Shown: positions 1 to 6,931 of the stretch, piece after piece
Layout: every line of letters starts with the position of its first letter
Position numbering within the stretch: position 1 is the stretch's first letter
Source of the DNA: Coprococcus sp.
GTDB taxonomy: Bacteria; Bacillota; Clostridia; Lachnospirales; Lachnospiraceae
Direction: 5' to 3'
NCBI GenBank assembly: GCA_016296785.1
Contig: JAEDHX010000023.1
Location: forward strand, 1-25,656
Length of the DNA stretch: 25,656 bases
Translations under genes and position numbers: made by a program
Notes under the pieces: model-generated
Told to the model about the DNA's origin: nothing
Databases searched by the model: none
What the model saw: only the letters and a program-made list of their open reading frames with translations

Positions 1-138
1 ATGTTGCTTGAAATGTTTATTATCACTCTGCGTTATAAACTCGTGCCAATTGGCAATGGCCAGAGTGACAGCATCAGGTAACAATATCCAATTGGCACTC
101 AAACACATAACGCAGAGCGAATCATATTCAAGCAACAT
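1..138. repeat. Long imperfect inverted repeat (foldback element A, inner part)
   Basis: Bases 1-53 and 88-138 are imperfect reverse complements over about 50 bases, sharing blocks such as ATGTTGCTTGAA, CTCTGCGTTAT and GTGCCAATTGG. They are separated by a 34-base middle. As RNA or single-stranded DNA this would form a long hairpin. The window begins exactly at the outer edge of the left arm, so the element may extend further left. A short open frame (8-199) runs through both arms and is best explained by the repeat rather than by a gene. Confidence 0.8.
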
Positions 139-265
139 GATAATGATATTGCACAAATCTTCCAAAAGTTATACGAAGGGCAGTATATATGCGCCATAAA
201 GCAAAGCACCTTCATGAATAAGGAATATTCTCCATGGCGGCAAGCTACGGAGCGTTAGTTGTAGG

Positions 266-281
266 GCCGCGGGACCTGTCC
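266..281 (+). repeat. 16-base GC-rich repeat end, copy 1
   Basis: GCCGCGGGACCTGTCC occurs here and again, identical, at 779-794. A near-match lies in reverse orientation at 566-581. The sequence stands out as GC-rich in an AT-rich setting. I infer that it is the right terminus of the foldback element centred near base 70, because in element B the same motif sits at the outer end of the palindrome. Confidence 0.75.
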
Positions 282-565
282 GTGCCTGACAGTTTTCACT
301 TTATAAAAGCTTTACAGATGTATTAGCAATAAATTTGAGCGTAATATAAACATACTGTAATACAAATACACCCTATAATACGAAAGACATTTCCTGAAAT
401 ACTATTTTATATTTCTATATTGCAATTCTAGGAAATATTATAAATATTTTAAGTATTATGATTATGCTGATTTGTTATCTCTCTATTCTCTCTTTGTATC
501 TATATATTATTTCGCTTGTATAACCATCCAATACCCATACCCTAACATAATCCTGCCGGGCAGCA
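282..565. other. AT-rich non-coding spacer between the foldback elements
   Basis: I see no open reading frame with a ribosome-binding site, no RNA gene and no clear terminator here. The segment is very AT-rich and lies between the GC-rich ends of the two foldback elements. A short inverted pair (CCATGGC with AAGCT near 232-247 and 585-598) hints that related repeat material extends across it. Confidence 0.5.
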
Positions 566-795
566 GGGCAGGTCCCGCGTCTACTAAGCTTAGCCATGGA
601 CAGAACTTCAAAAGGGTGGAGTAGTATAGATTGTTTTGAGGATATTATAATACGTTGGTACTTAACGAATAGCGACGTTAGTCGTTATGAGTTTAGTACC
701 ATTACGTATTATACTAAAGCGCAAGCGGTCCGAAAAACAACTATACTACTTCCCCTTCGAAGTTCGTCCGGTTTTTTAGCCGCGGGACCTGTCCC
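566..795. repeat. About 230-base foldback element B (MITE- or REPIN-like)
   Basis: The left end (GGGCAGGTCCCGCG, 566-579) is nearly the reverse complement of the right end (CGCGGGACCTGTCCC, 781-795). Further in, 603-633 mirrors 737-764 (AACTTC and GTAGTATAG blocks), and 646-678 mirrors 683-713 (TATAATACGT and GGTACT blocks). All pairs share one centre near base 680, so nearly the whole segment is one imperfect palindrome. No transposase is present, so it would have to be non-autonomous. The GGGACAGGTCCC style of terminus resembles repeats found near IS200/Y1-type transposases in Firmicutes; this link is inference. Confidence 0.75.
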
Positions 796-805
796 CGTGG
801 CGAGA

Positions 806-834
806 TTGCATTTTAGTGGGGATAGTGATATTCT
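806..834 (+). promoter_or_regulatory. Weak possible sigma-A promoter for the amidohydrolase gene
   Basis: TTGCAT (806-811) and TATTCT (829-834) are separated by 17 bases and sit between the end of foldback element B and the gene start at 872. The match is modest. If the promoter is real, it lies immediately next to the repeat terminus. Confidence 0.3.
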
Positions 835-871
835 TGTGTGTGGTGAAGTAATGGTAGGAAGGAGTGGTTTG

Positions 872-1711
872 ATGATAATAGATACACATACTCATGTTTA
901 TCCGGATAAGATTGCGGAAAAGACGCTTGAATTGCTTACGGGTAGAGCAGGAACGGCGGCACATACGGACGGAACCTATGATGGACTTAAGAGGTCGATG
1001 GAAGTAGCTGGTGTTGATGTGTCAGTAGTGCTTCCTGTTGCGACATCTGCTAAGCAGTATGAAAGAATAAATGAAAATGCTTATAGAATTAATGAGCGGT
1101 TTGGTGAGACCGGCATAATGTCATTTGGCGGAATTCATCCTGAAAATGAGAACTATAAGGAGATACTTAATGATATTAAGAGCAAGGGACTTAAGGGAAT
1201 AAAGCTTCATCCCGATTATCAGGATGCTTATATGGATGATATAAGATATAAAAGGATTATTTCTTATGCGACAGAGCTTGATTTGGCAGTTGTTGTTCAT
1301 GCGGGGCAGGATATTGGTCTGCCGGATGATATTCATTGTACAGTAGATATGCTCGTAAATGTGATAGATGAGGTCAAACCGACGAAGTTCATACTTGCGC
1401 ATCTTGGCGGCTGGCAGAACTGGGATGGGGTATATGAAAAGATATGTGGAAGAAATGTCTATCTTGATACGGCATTTGCATATGGACAGATAGATTATCT
1501 TGATGGATATGCGCATAGATGGAAGCTTGCCACAACAGAGCAGTTTGTAAAAATAATAAATAAGCATGGAGCTGACAAAATATTGTTTGCAACTGACAGC
1601 CCGTGGGCTGATCAAAAGAAGAGTATTGAGGATATTTATGGCCTTCCGGTGGATGAAGATACGAAAAAAATGATTTTAGGTGAAAATGCCAAAAAATTAT
1701 TGTGCGTATAG
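872..1711 (+). CDS. Amidohydrolase family 2 metal-dependent hydrolase
   Basis: The 279-residue product resembles the amidohydrolase_2 (COG2159) TIM-barrel hydrolases. It starts with the metal-binding motif DTHTH (residues 4-8). GIKLHPDYQD lies mid-protein, VVVHAG and LAHLGGW follow as later strand-end histidines, and ATDSPW carries the late catalytic Asp. Substrate is not predictable; family members include decarboxylases and hydrolases. I start at 872 because GGAAGGAG (858-865) is well placed before it and MIIDTHTH is the usual N-terminus. The frame stays open back to an ATG at 596, but that extension is foldback-repeat sequence without family character. A strong terminator follows at 1847. 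It appears to be a single-gene unit. Confidence 0.85.
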   Translation: MIIDTHTHVYPDKIAEKTLELLTGRAGTAAHTDGTYDGLKRSMEVAGVDVSVVLPVATSAKQYERINENAYRINERFGETGIMSFGGIHPENENYKEILNDIKSKGLKGIKLHPDYQDAYMDDIRYKRIISYATELDLAVVVHAGQDIGLPDDIHCTVDMLVNVIDEVKPTKFILAHLGGWQNWDGVYEKICGRNVYLDTAFAYGQIDYLDGYAHRWKLATTEQFVKIINKHGADKILFATDSPWADQKKSIEDIYGLPVDEDTKKMILGENAKKLLCV

Positions 1712-1846
1712 CACAAAAAAGTGAGAAAAAATCAAAAAAATTCGAATTAACTATTGCATTACATTTAATAATATGTTACATTTTTGTTACGGGATAATAA
1801 TATATCATAAACCGCATTTGTTTTTTTTCACAAAATATTTATACAG

Positions 1847-1882
1847 GGAGATGCTAAACGCCCTATTAGCATCTCCTTTACT
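1847..1882 (+). terminator. Intrinsic terminator
   Basis: GGAGATGCTAA (1847-1857) pairs perfectly with TTAGCATCTCC (1866-1876) around an 8-base loop, followed by a T-rich tail. It most likely ends the amidohydrolase transcript, 135 bases after the stop codon. Confidence 0.85.
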
Positions 1883-1899
1883 TTTTATTGTATATAAGC

Positions 1900-1929
1900 A
1901 AAAAAAAGAAGAACCAAATTGGTTCTTCT
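1900..1929 (-). terminator. Intrinsic terminator of the tRNA-Gln gene
   Basis: AGAAGAACC (1907-1915) pairs with GGTTCTTCT (1921-1929) around a 5-base loop. Read on the minus strand it is followed by a run of eight T (1900-1907). It lies immediately downstream of the tRNA 3' end. Confidence 0.85.
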
Positions 1930-1932
1930 GAG

Positions 1933-2005
1933 CTGGGCTACAAGGATTCGAACCTTGAAAATGCTGGAGTCAGAGTCCAGTGCCTTACCGTTTGGCGATA
2001 GCCCA
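1933..2005 (-). tRNA. tRNA-Gln (anticodon CUG)
   Basis: On the minus strand, a 7-bp acceptor stem TGGGCTA/TAGCCCA, a D arm, an anticodon stem CTGGA/TCCAG with loop CTCTGAC (anticodon CUG), and a T arm CAAGG/CCTTG with TTCGAAT loop are all visible. The discriminator base is G, as usual for tRNA-Gln. CCA is not encoded. The gene stands alone with its own promoter and terminator. CUG reads CAG codons and would be the companion of a UUG isoacceptor elsewhere. Confidence 0.93.
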
Positions 2006-2023
2006 ATGTTTTCAACAGATGCT

Positions 2024-2052
2024 ATTATATATGAACACAATATGAAATGCAA
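2024..2052 (-). promoter_or_regulatory. Sigma-A promoter for tRNA-Gln
   Basis: On the minus strand, TTGCAT (2052-2047) and TATAAT (2029-2024) are separated by 17 bases. The predicted transcription start lies about 12 bases before the mature 5' end of the tRNA. Confidence 0.7.
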
Positions 2053-2091
2053 GTGTTTTTTAAAAAAAAATAAAAAAAACTATGAGGTAAC

Positions 2092-2120
2092 TTGTCAGAA
2101 GCAGAAAAATATATTATAAA
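2092..2120 (+). promoter_or_regulatory. Sigma-A promoter for the thioesterase operon
   Basis: TTGTCA (2092-2097) and TATAAA (2115-2120) lie 17 bases apart, about 100 bases before the thioesterase start. No other comparable promoter is visible before CPBP, so it may drive 2224-5226 as one unit. Confidence 0.6.
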
Positions 2121-2223
2121 TTATAGGGTAGATATAAAAGGTAGATATATAATATTTTTATATTATTCTATCAGATGGCAAAATATGTATACGTATATTT
2201 AGGTAAGTAATTGGTGAATTATT

Positions 2224-2925
2224 ATGTACAGTTATGATGCAATAGTAAGATATAGTGAAACAGGAGGCAGTCTAAAGGCAAATGCTGCGACAATAGCTAA
2301 TTATTTCCAGGACTGCGCAATTCTTCATTCTGAAGAAGTTGGCATTGGACTTAATTACCTTGAGGAACATCACAGAGCATGGTTTCTTGTTTCGTGGCAG
2401 ATATATATTGACAGATATCCCGTGCTCGGAGAGAAGATTACAGTCAGAACATGGCCATATGGATTTAAGGGTTCGCTTGGCTTTAGAAATATAGAGATTC
2501 TTGACAGTGAGGGTAATAGTATAGTTAAGGCTGCAACAATGTGGAGCTATGTTGATACTGAGGCTATGCGTTCAATGAGAATTGAACAGGAGGTTGCTGA
2601 GGCATATCCTATTTACCCTAAGCTTGACATGGAATATGCATCGAGAAAGATAGATTTATTTGAGAATCATCAAATGCTTGATACCAGAACTGTAATGGCA
2701 TATCAGATAGATTCAAATAACCATATGAATAATGAAGCATACATAGCGCTTGCACTCGAGTATGCAGATAATGCATCAGAGATTAAATGTGTAAAGGCAG
2801 AATATAAGAAACAGTTTATGAAGGATGACAAGATAGTAATTAAGAAAGCTGTATACGATAATAAGCAGCAGTTTATACTGTGCGATGAAGAAGATGCAGT
2901 TCATTGTATTGTGATGTTTGAATAA
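2224..2925 (+). CDS. Acyl-ACP thioesterase (FatA/FatB-like)
   Basis: The 233-residue product looks like the bacterial acyl-ACP thioesterase family (PF01643), two tandem hot-dog folds that release fatty acids from acyl carrier protein in the cytoplasm. The first fold holds the family-like stretch W-Q-I-Y-I-D-R-Y-P followed by GEKITVRTWPYGFKG. The second holds DSNNHMNNEAYI (about residues 160-171), with the conserved N-x-H-x-x-N catalytic region. Length matches the family. Such enzymes in gut Clostridia are linked to fatty-acid release or lipid tailoring; the specific chain length is unknown. The last codons (IVMFE-stop) form the first unit of a tandem repeat running to 3036, so the 3' end may have been remodelled by repeat expansion. 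The ribosome-binding site is weak (GGTGA near 2213). Confidence 0.88.
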   Translation: MYSYDAIVRYSETGGSLKANAATIANYFQDCAILHSEEVGIGLNYLEEHHRAWFLVSWQIYIDRYPVLGEKITVRTWPYGFKGSLGFRNIEILDSEGNSIVKAATMWSYVDTEAMRSMRIEQEVAEAYPIYPKLDMEYASRKIDLFENHQMLDTRTVMAYQIDSNNHMNNEAYIALALEYADNASEIKCVKAEYKKQFMKDDKIVIKKAVYDNKQQFILCDEEDAVHCIVMFE

Positions 2926-3036
2926 ACAGAAGCATAATTGTATTGTAGTGTTTGAATAAACCGAAGCAATAATTGTATAGTAGTGTTTGAATAAACAGAA
3001 GCTATAATTATATAGTAGTGCTTAAATAAAAAAGAA
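2903..3036 (+). repeat. 34-35-base tandem repeat, about 3.9 units, overlapping a stop codon
   Basis: Units begin at 2903, 2937, 2972 and 3007. They share the core TGTTTGAATAAAC-GAAGC with ATTGTAT-GTAG between. Unit 1 covers the final codons and TAA stop of the thioesterase gene, so each later unit carries a copy of that gene end (…TTTGAATAA). Unit 4 is diverged and shorter. It fills the gap before the S1 gene. Confidence 0.9.
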
Positions 3037-3050
3037 TTGGAAATGGGAAA

Positions 3051-3881
3051 ATGATTAGACTTGGCGAATGGAATGAATTAGAGGTAGTAAAAGAGAAAGA
3101 CTTTGGAATATATCTTTCTGATAAGGAAAAGAGCGCAGAGGTGCTTCTTCCCGGAAAGGAAGTTCCGAAGACAACAAGAATTGGCGATAAGCTTAGAGTA
3201 TTTATATATAGAGATTCCTCAGACAGAATTATTGCAACGATGGAGACGCCATTAATAACAATGGGTGAGCTTGCAGTACTAAGGTGTGCTCATTTATCAA
3301 AGATAGGTGCATTTATGGACTGGGGACTTCCGAAGGATATCCTTCTTCCATTCAAGGAGCAGAAGGGTAAGGTGGAAGAGGGCAAAGAATATCTTGTCCG
3401 CATGTATGCTGACCGCTCAGACAGATTGTGCGTAAGCATGAAGGTATATTCATATCTAAGTACTGATTCTCCATATAAAGAGGGTGATGAGGTGTCCGGA
3501 ATAGTATATGAATATAGTCATGAGCTTGGCGCATTTGTAGCTGTTGATGACAAATATTCTGCACTTATTCCTAAGAAAGAGATTCACAGCAGAATAAATG
3601 TGGGTGATAGAATTACCGGTAGAGTTGCAAATGTCAGGGAAGACGGTAAAATGAATATTACTATTCAAAAGCCGATAAAGCAGCAGATAGAACAGGATTC
3701 AGAAATGGTTTTCAAAATAATAGAAAGCTATGGCGGAATTCTTCCATTTAATGACAAGGCTGACAAGGAAGTTATTGAAAGAGAATTTGGCCTCAGCAAG
3801 AATGCTTTTAAGAGGGCAGTCGGAAGACTGTTAAAGCAGGGTCAGATAGAAATAACAGATAAAAATATTATTATCAAATAA
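3051..3881 (+). CDS. CvfB-like S1 RNA-binding protein
   Basis: The 276-residue product matches the CvfB/YitL family: successive S1-like OB-fold units (about residues 1-65, 66-135 and 140-210) and a C-terminal winged-helix segment (LSKNAFKRAVGRLLKQG, about residues 249-265). Family members bind RNA; in Staphylococcus CvfB affects virulence gene expression. Its role here is inferred as RNA binding in the cytoplasm only. The ribosome-binding site is weak. It is followed 12 bases later by ridA, which argues for co-transcription. Confidence 0.88.
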   Translation: MIRLGEWNELEVVKEKDFGIYLSDKEKSAEVLLPGKEVPKTTRIGDKLRVFIYRDSSDRIIATMETPLITMGELAVLRCAHLSKIGAFMDWGLPKDILLPFKEQKGKVEEGKEYLVRMYADRSDRLCVSMKVYSYLSTDSPYKEGDEVSGIVYEYSHELGAFVAVDDKYSALIPKKEIHSRINVGDRITGRVANVREDGKMNITIQKPIKQQIEQDSEMVFKIIESYGGILPFNDKADKEVIEREFGLSKNAFKRAVGRLLKQGQIEITDKNIIIK

Positions 3882-3893
3882 AGGAGAACGAAA

Positions 3894-4274
3894 ATGAAGA
3901 GAATTATTAGTACAGATAAGGCACCGGCAGCAATCGGTCCATACTCACAGGCAATAGAGGTTAATGGTATGATTTTTACATCAGGCGTTATACCAATTAA
4001 TCCTGAAACAAATGAACTTGTAACAGGTGGAATTGAAGTACAGGCAAAACAGGCAATTGGTAACCTTAAGAATCTTCTTGAGGCATCAGGTTCATCCTGT
4101 GAGAATGTAGTTAAGACTACGGTATTCATTAAGAATATGGATGATTTTGCAACTGTAAACGAAATCTATAAAGGATATTTTGCAACTGACTGCCCTGCTC
4201 GTTCATGCGTTGAGGTAGCAAGACTTCCAAAGGATGTATTAATTGAGATTGAAGCTATTGCGATAGTAAAGTAG
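3894..4274 (+). CDS. ridA: RidA family reactive-intermediate (enamine/imine) deaminase
   Basis: The 126-residue product has the full length of the RidA/YjgF/YER057c family. It begins with APAAIGPYSQAI near residues 9-20 and ends with the family signature PARSCVEVARLPKD, in which Arg103 is the substrate-binding arginine, plus the terminal IEIEAIAI strand with Glu118/Glu120. Such trimers hydrolyse 2-aminoacrylate and related enamines produced by PLP enzymes, protecting them. A strong ribosome-binding site (AAAGGAG) precedes the start. Only 4 bases separate its stop from the CPBP gene. Confidence 0.95.
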   Translation: MKRIISTDKAPAAIGPYSQAIEVNGMIFTSGVIPINPETNELVTGGIEVQAKQAIGNLKNLLEASGSSCENVVKTTVFIKNMDDFATVNEIYKGYFATDCPARSCVEVARLPKDVLIEIEAIAIVK

Positions 4275-4278
4275 GATT

Positions 4279-5226
4279 ATGGAACAGAAACAAAGAAGAA
4301 TAAATAGCGCAACTTATTTTTTTATTGTTGTGACAGCAGTATGCTTTCTTGCAACAGTATTAATTAACCTTCTATATACAAAAGGTATAATAAGAGGCAT
4401 TGAAGTTAAATTGAATATTGTAATAAGTCAAAGCCTAATTCTGATTCCGATTATTGTATATTTTATTATAACTAAACGAAAATTTACTGAGGTTGTCAGG
4501 CTTAAGAAGACGCACCCGCTGATGATAATTATTGTGCCGATAATAGCATTTGCAATTATTCCTCTTATGACAGTTATAAATGCTTTGTCAATGCTTGTAG
4601 TGGATAATAGAGTGTCTGATGTTGCAAGTGTTCTGGTACAAAAAAATTCATATGGTGTAGCGTTGTTTTTCATAGCATTAATTCCTGCAATTATTGAGGA
4701 GCTGGCATATAGGGGAATTGTTCTTGGTAATTATATCGAGGGTAGCAGGCTAAGCGCTATAGTATTATCAGGATTTCTATTTGGCATAATGCATATGAAT
4801 TTTAATCAGATGGCATATGCATTTGTGCTTGGAATAATATTTGGATTCCTTCTTGAGGCAACAGGAAGCATATTATCTACAATGCTAGTCCATTTTTGCA
4901 TAAATGGAACATCGATTTCGCTTACTTATCTTGCTAACAAGCTTGCTCCGTTAAGTGAACAGCTTGAAAAAACTGAGCTTACAGATGAGGCGCTTTTGCA
5001 GTCAGTGAAGATATACGCGCCTTTGGCAGTAGTTGGTCTTGTGATTGCTGCAAGCTTGATTTTTGTTTTAGCTATGTTAAATAACAGAAAGGATTATTTT
5101 ATTTCTATATTCAAAAGAACACCAAAGCAGTTCGGCGAGAAAAAGGCTAGAATTGCAACTCTACCATTTATTATTATTGTAATAGTATGTATAGGTATAT
5201 GTATAATTGATGAATTTGTACTTTGA
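4279..5226 (+). CDS. CPBP (Abi/CAAX) family intramembrane metalloprotease
   Basis: This 315-residue polytopic membrane protein carries the three CPBP motifs: EELAYRG (Glu140, Glu141, Arg145), F-x-x-x-H ending at His172 (FGIMH), and H-x-x-x-N at His205/Asn209 (HFCIN). These residues form the glutamate/histidine active site of CAAX-prenyl-protease-like enzymes. In bacteria the family includes proteases linked to bacteriocin self-immunity and membrane protein processing; the substrate is unknown here. Hydrophobic segments lie near residues 12-33, 50-65, 78-105, 125-140, 155-205, 245-270 and 290-312. It is the last gene of the 2224 operon and is followed by a strong terminator. Confidence 0.9.
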   Translation: MEQKQRRINSATYFFIVVTAVCFLATVLINLLYTKGIIRGIEVKLNIVISQSLILIPIIVYFIITKRKFTEVVRLKKTHPLMIIIVPIIAFAIIPLMTVINALSMLVVDNRVSDVASVLVQKNSYGVALFFIALIPAIIEELAYRGIVLGNYIEGSRLSAIVLSGFLFGIMHMNFNQMAYAFVLGIIFGFLLEATGSILSTMLVHFCINGTSISLTYLANKLAPLSEQLEKTELTDEALLQSVKIYAPLAVVGLVIAASLIFVLAMLNNRKDYFISIFKRTPKQFGEKKARIATLPFIIIVIVCIGICIIDEFVL

Positions 5227-5257
5227 TTGTTTATAAGTGAATATAAAGCAAATTAAG

Positions 5258-5310
5258 AGCCGAGAAATCATTTGTCGTTTTTTGAAAATGAATTTCTCGG
5301 CTTTTATTTG
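5258..5310. terminator. Strong intrinsic terminator, likely for the CPBP operon
   Basis: AGCCGAGAAAT (5258-5268) pairs with ATTTCTCGGCT (5292-5302), and an inner CATTT/AAATG pair extends the stem. CTTTTATTTG follows. It lies between convergent genes and may serve both, although the tail is best on the plus strand. Confidence 0.85.
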
Positions 5311-5514
5311 TTAATCTGAAACCTTGTCAACACAGCTATAAAAAGAAATCATGTAAAGACCTGCAATGCCAACTAATATATATATCGTTCTCGACAGAAA
5401 GCTTCCTGTGCCAAATAGTGCATCCACGATATTATAGTTAAATAAACCGATTATACCCCATACTATAGCACCAATAATAGTAAGAGTAAGACAGATGTAA
5501 TTTAAAACCTTCAT
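5311..5514 (-). CDS. DUF378 small membrane protein (YuzA-like)
   Basis: The 67-residue product has the DUF378 pattern: an N-terminal hydrophobic segment with the IVWGIIGLF motif, a short loop ending in ALFG, then SRTIYILVGIAGLYMI. Two membrane helices are expected. Function is unknown in the family. A good ribosome-binding site (GGAGG, 5519-5523 on the minus strand) sits 5 bases before the start. The C-terminal tail FYSCVDKVSD is somewhat longer than the core domain. It is transcribed convergently with the CPBP operon and divergently from the signal peptidase gene. Confidence 0.88.
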   Translation of the reverse strand: MKVLNYICLTLTIIGAIVWGIIGLFNYNIVDALFGTGSFLSRTIYILVGIAGLYMISFYSCVDKVSD

Positions 5515-5629
5515 AATTGTCCTCCAATAATTATTATTCGTTTATTAATAGGATAGACAATTGGTAAATAATTATGTTGGTAATATATGGAATACAATAA
5601 CGATTATGCAGATTTGTGGATTATAAAAT

Positions 5630-5658
5630 TTGACATGTTTTGTTTTGTTTTCTATAAT
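5630..5658 (+). promoter_or_regulatory. Consensus sigma-A promoter for the surface-protein cassette
   Basis: TTGACA (5630-5635) and TATAAT (5653-5658) are both perfect and are separated by exactly 17 bases. The predicted 5' untranslated region is about 75 bases. No other good promoter is visible before 6932, so it may drive the signal peptidase, the small membrane protein, the broken zinc-ribbon gene and the LRR protein. Confidence 0.88.
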
Positions 5659-5740
5659 TAAGTAAGTTATAGAAAGTACTTGTAATATCAACATTTTTAT
5701 ATGAATTTGCTAATCGGAAGAAGGGGAGTAGGGGTATATT

Positions 5741-6220
5741 ATGAAGATAAATAAGAATAGATTAAAATATAATTGCTCTTTTTTATTGACATTTTTACTA
5801 CTTATCGTAGCCAATAAGTATGTCTTTCAGCTTGATATAAATAATGGTGATTCAATGAATCCCACGATACAAGAAGGGGATTATTCATTTTCTATTAAAC
5901 CACCTTTTATAACACCCAAGAATGGAGATCTTGTAACCATAGAAAAGGAAGATATGGGGGAAAGAATAAGTAAAAGAATTATCGCCATGGAGGGAGATAG
6001 ATTGGAACTAACCGAAGATGGAGATGTCTATTTAAATGGCGAGTATTTAGAAGAAGCTTATATCCTTGAACCGGCATATTATTCGGAAGTATCATTTGTT
6101 GTTCCGAAAGGAAAAGTATATGTTCTTGGAGATAATAGAAATCTTTCTTATGATAGTAGGGCTTTTGGTTTTGTAGATGTTGAGGAAGTAGTAGGGGTAG
6201 AATTGCTTACCTTCAGATAA
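5741..6220 (+). CDS. lepB: Signal peptidase I (type I, Gram-positive style)
   Basis: The 159-residue product has one N-terminal membrane segment (about residues 13-31) and all S26 family boxes: GDSMNPT with nucleophile Ser38, the box D stretch SKRIIAMEGD with general-base Lys77, and box E GDNRNLSYDSRAFG. It should be active in cutting secretory signal peptides outside the membrane. It is short, as in Firmicute SipS/SipT types. Its place at the head of a cassette that ends with a large secreted protein suggests a dedicated or locally co-expressed processing enzyme; that is inference. It starts after a GGGGAG-like ribosome-binding site. Confidence 0.93.
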   Translation: MKINKNRLKYNCSFLLTFLLLIVANKYVFQLDINNGDSMNPTIQEGDYSFSIKPPFITPKNGDLVTIEKEDMGERISKRIIAMEGDRLELTEDGDVYLNGEYLEEAYILEPAYYSEVSFVVPKGKVYVLGDNRNLSYDSRAFGFVDVEEVVGVELLTFR

Positions 6221-6238
6221 ATGAAATAATATAGAATT

Positions 6239-6517
6239 ATGAAGACTAATAAATTACGTATATTTAATTACATAACTATTCTTATGGCTATCATAGTCGG
6301 ACCTGTTTCATATCTTATTTTTCACAGGCTTTCGATATCCGTTGTGGCAGCTACTTCGATTATGTTTCTTAGGGGATTAGTATATTATATTGGTGGCATA
6401 CCTCACAAATTCCCTATTATAGAGGGTATTATCGATGCTATATTACTATACATGTTATTTGGTATGATATCTCTCTATATTTGTGAGGCAAGTATTACCT
6501 TTATCTTACAAGTGTAA
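6239..6517 (+). CDS. Small membrane protein of unknown function
   Basis: This 92-residue protein has three likely membrane helices (about residues 11-28, 32-52 and 63-90). I do not recognise a family. It lies 18 bases after the signal peptidase gene, in the same direction. No good ribosome-binding site is visible, which lowers confidence. Its end overlaps the reading frame of the zinc-ribbon ORF that follows (open from about 6486), so a frameshift joining the two into one membrane-anchored zinc-ribbon protein cannot be excluded. Confidence 0.6.
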   Translation: MKTNKLRIFNYITILMAIIVGPVSYLIFHRLSISVVAATSIMFLRGLVYYIGGIPHKFPIIEGIIDAILLYMLFGMISLYICEASITFILQV

Positions 6518-6556
6518 GAAATTTTGATGTTTTTTATACTCGTATATGTGTAAGAA

Positions 6557-6894
6557 ATGAAAAAATTACTTCTATATTTATATGTATATACGAGAAAGTT
6601 AAAATTTATCTATCTTATTCTTGTAAGAAATGTCCTATTTGTGGAGAAGAATTAGAATATGTAGAGCTTAACCAATACTCTAATATTTATCGAATATTAA
6701 AAAATGGGAAAGTTTCTAAAACTAAAAAGTGTAGGCGAGATGAAGGCTCTATGGAGTGTGCTTTTATAGCCTGTTCTAATCCTAATTGTGATTTCCATAC
6801 AGATTGCGATTATGATACAGATACATTAGGGCAGTATAATCATATTTATATTCACGAAAATAATATAGGGCAGTTTATGATTGATGTCGATTAA
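6557..6894 (+). pseudogene. Zinc-ribbon protein gene with a broken start frame (A6 tract)
   Basis: Bases 6565-6894 encode an uninterrupted protein-like frame: CKKCPIC, then about 30 residues, KKCRRDEGSMEC, ACSNPNCDFHTDC, ending GQFMIDVD-stop. These paired cysteines look like a zinc ribbon. No in-frame ATG, GTG or TTG precedes the first cysteines. The ATG at 6557 is followed by six A (6560-6565) and is in another frame; it would encode only about 32 residues. One added A, or a -1 slip on AAA-AAA, would join it to give a 112-residue protein starting MKKITS. This could be a point deletion, sequencing error or slippage control. No clear ribosome-binding site precedes 6557. It lies inside the signal peptidase/LRR cassette. 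Confidence 0.6.
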
Positions 6895-6931
6895 CTAATA
6901 TATAGAAATAAGAAAGGAAGTGTTTTTAATT

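Noticed and set aside
8..199. 63-codon open frame at the left edge
   Set aside because: It runs through both arms of the inverted repeat, lacks a ribosome-binding site and has no protein-like pattern.
1121..1615. Minus-strand open frame of 164 codons
   Set aside because: It lies fully inside the amidohydrolase gene in antisense, and its hydrophobic, Ile-rich product is what antisense of this codon use gives.
1740..1846. Possible small RNA before the terminator (TTGCAT and TACATT boxes)
   Set aside because: The boxes are poor and the terminator is adequately explained by the amidohydrolase transcript.
2903..3036. Possible CRISPR-like array
   Set aside because: Units are contiguous with no unique spacers, so it is a simple tandem repeat.
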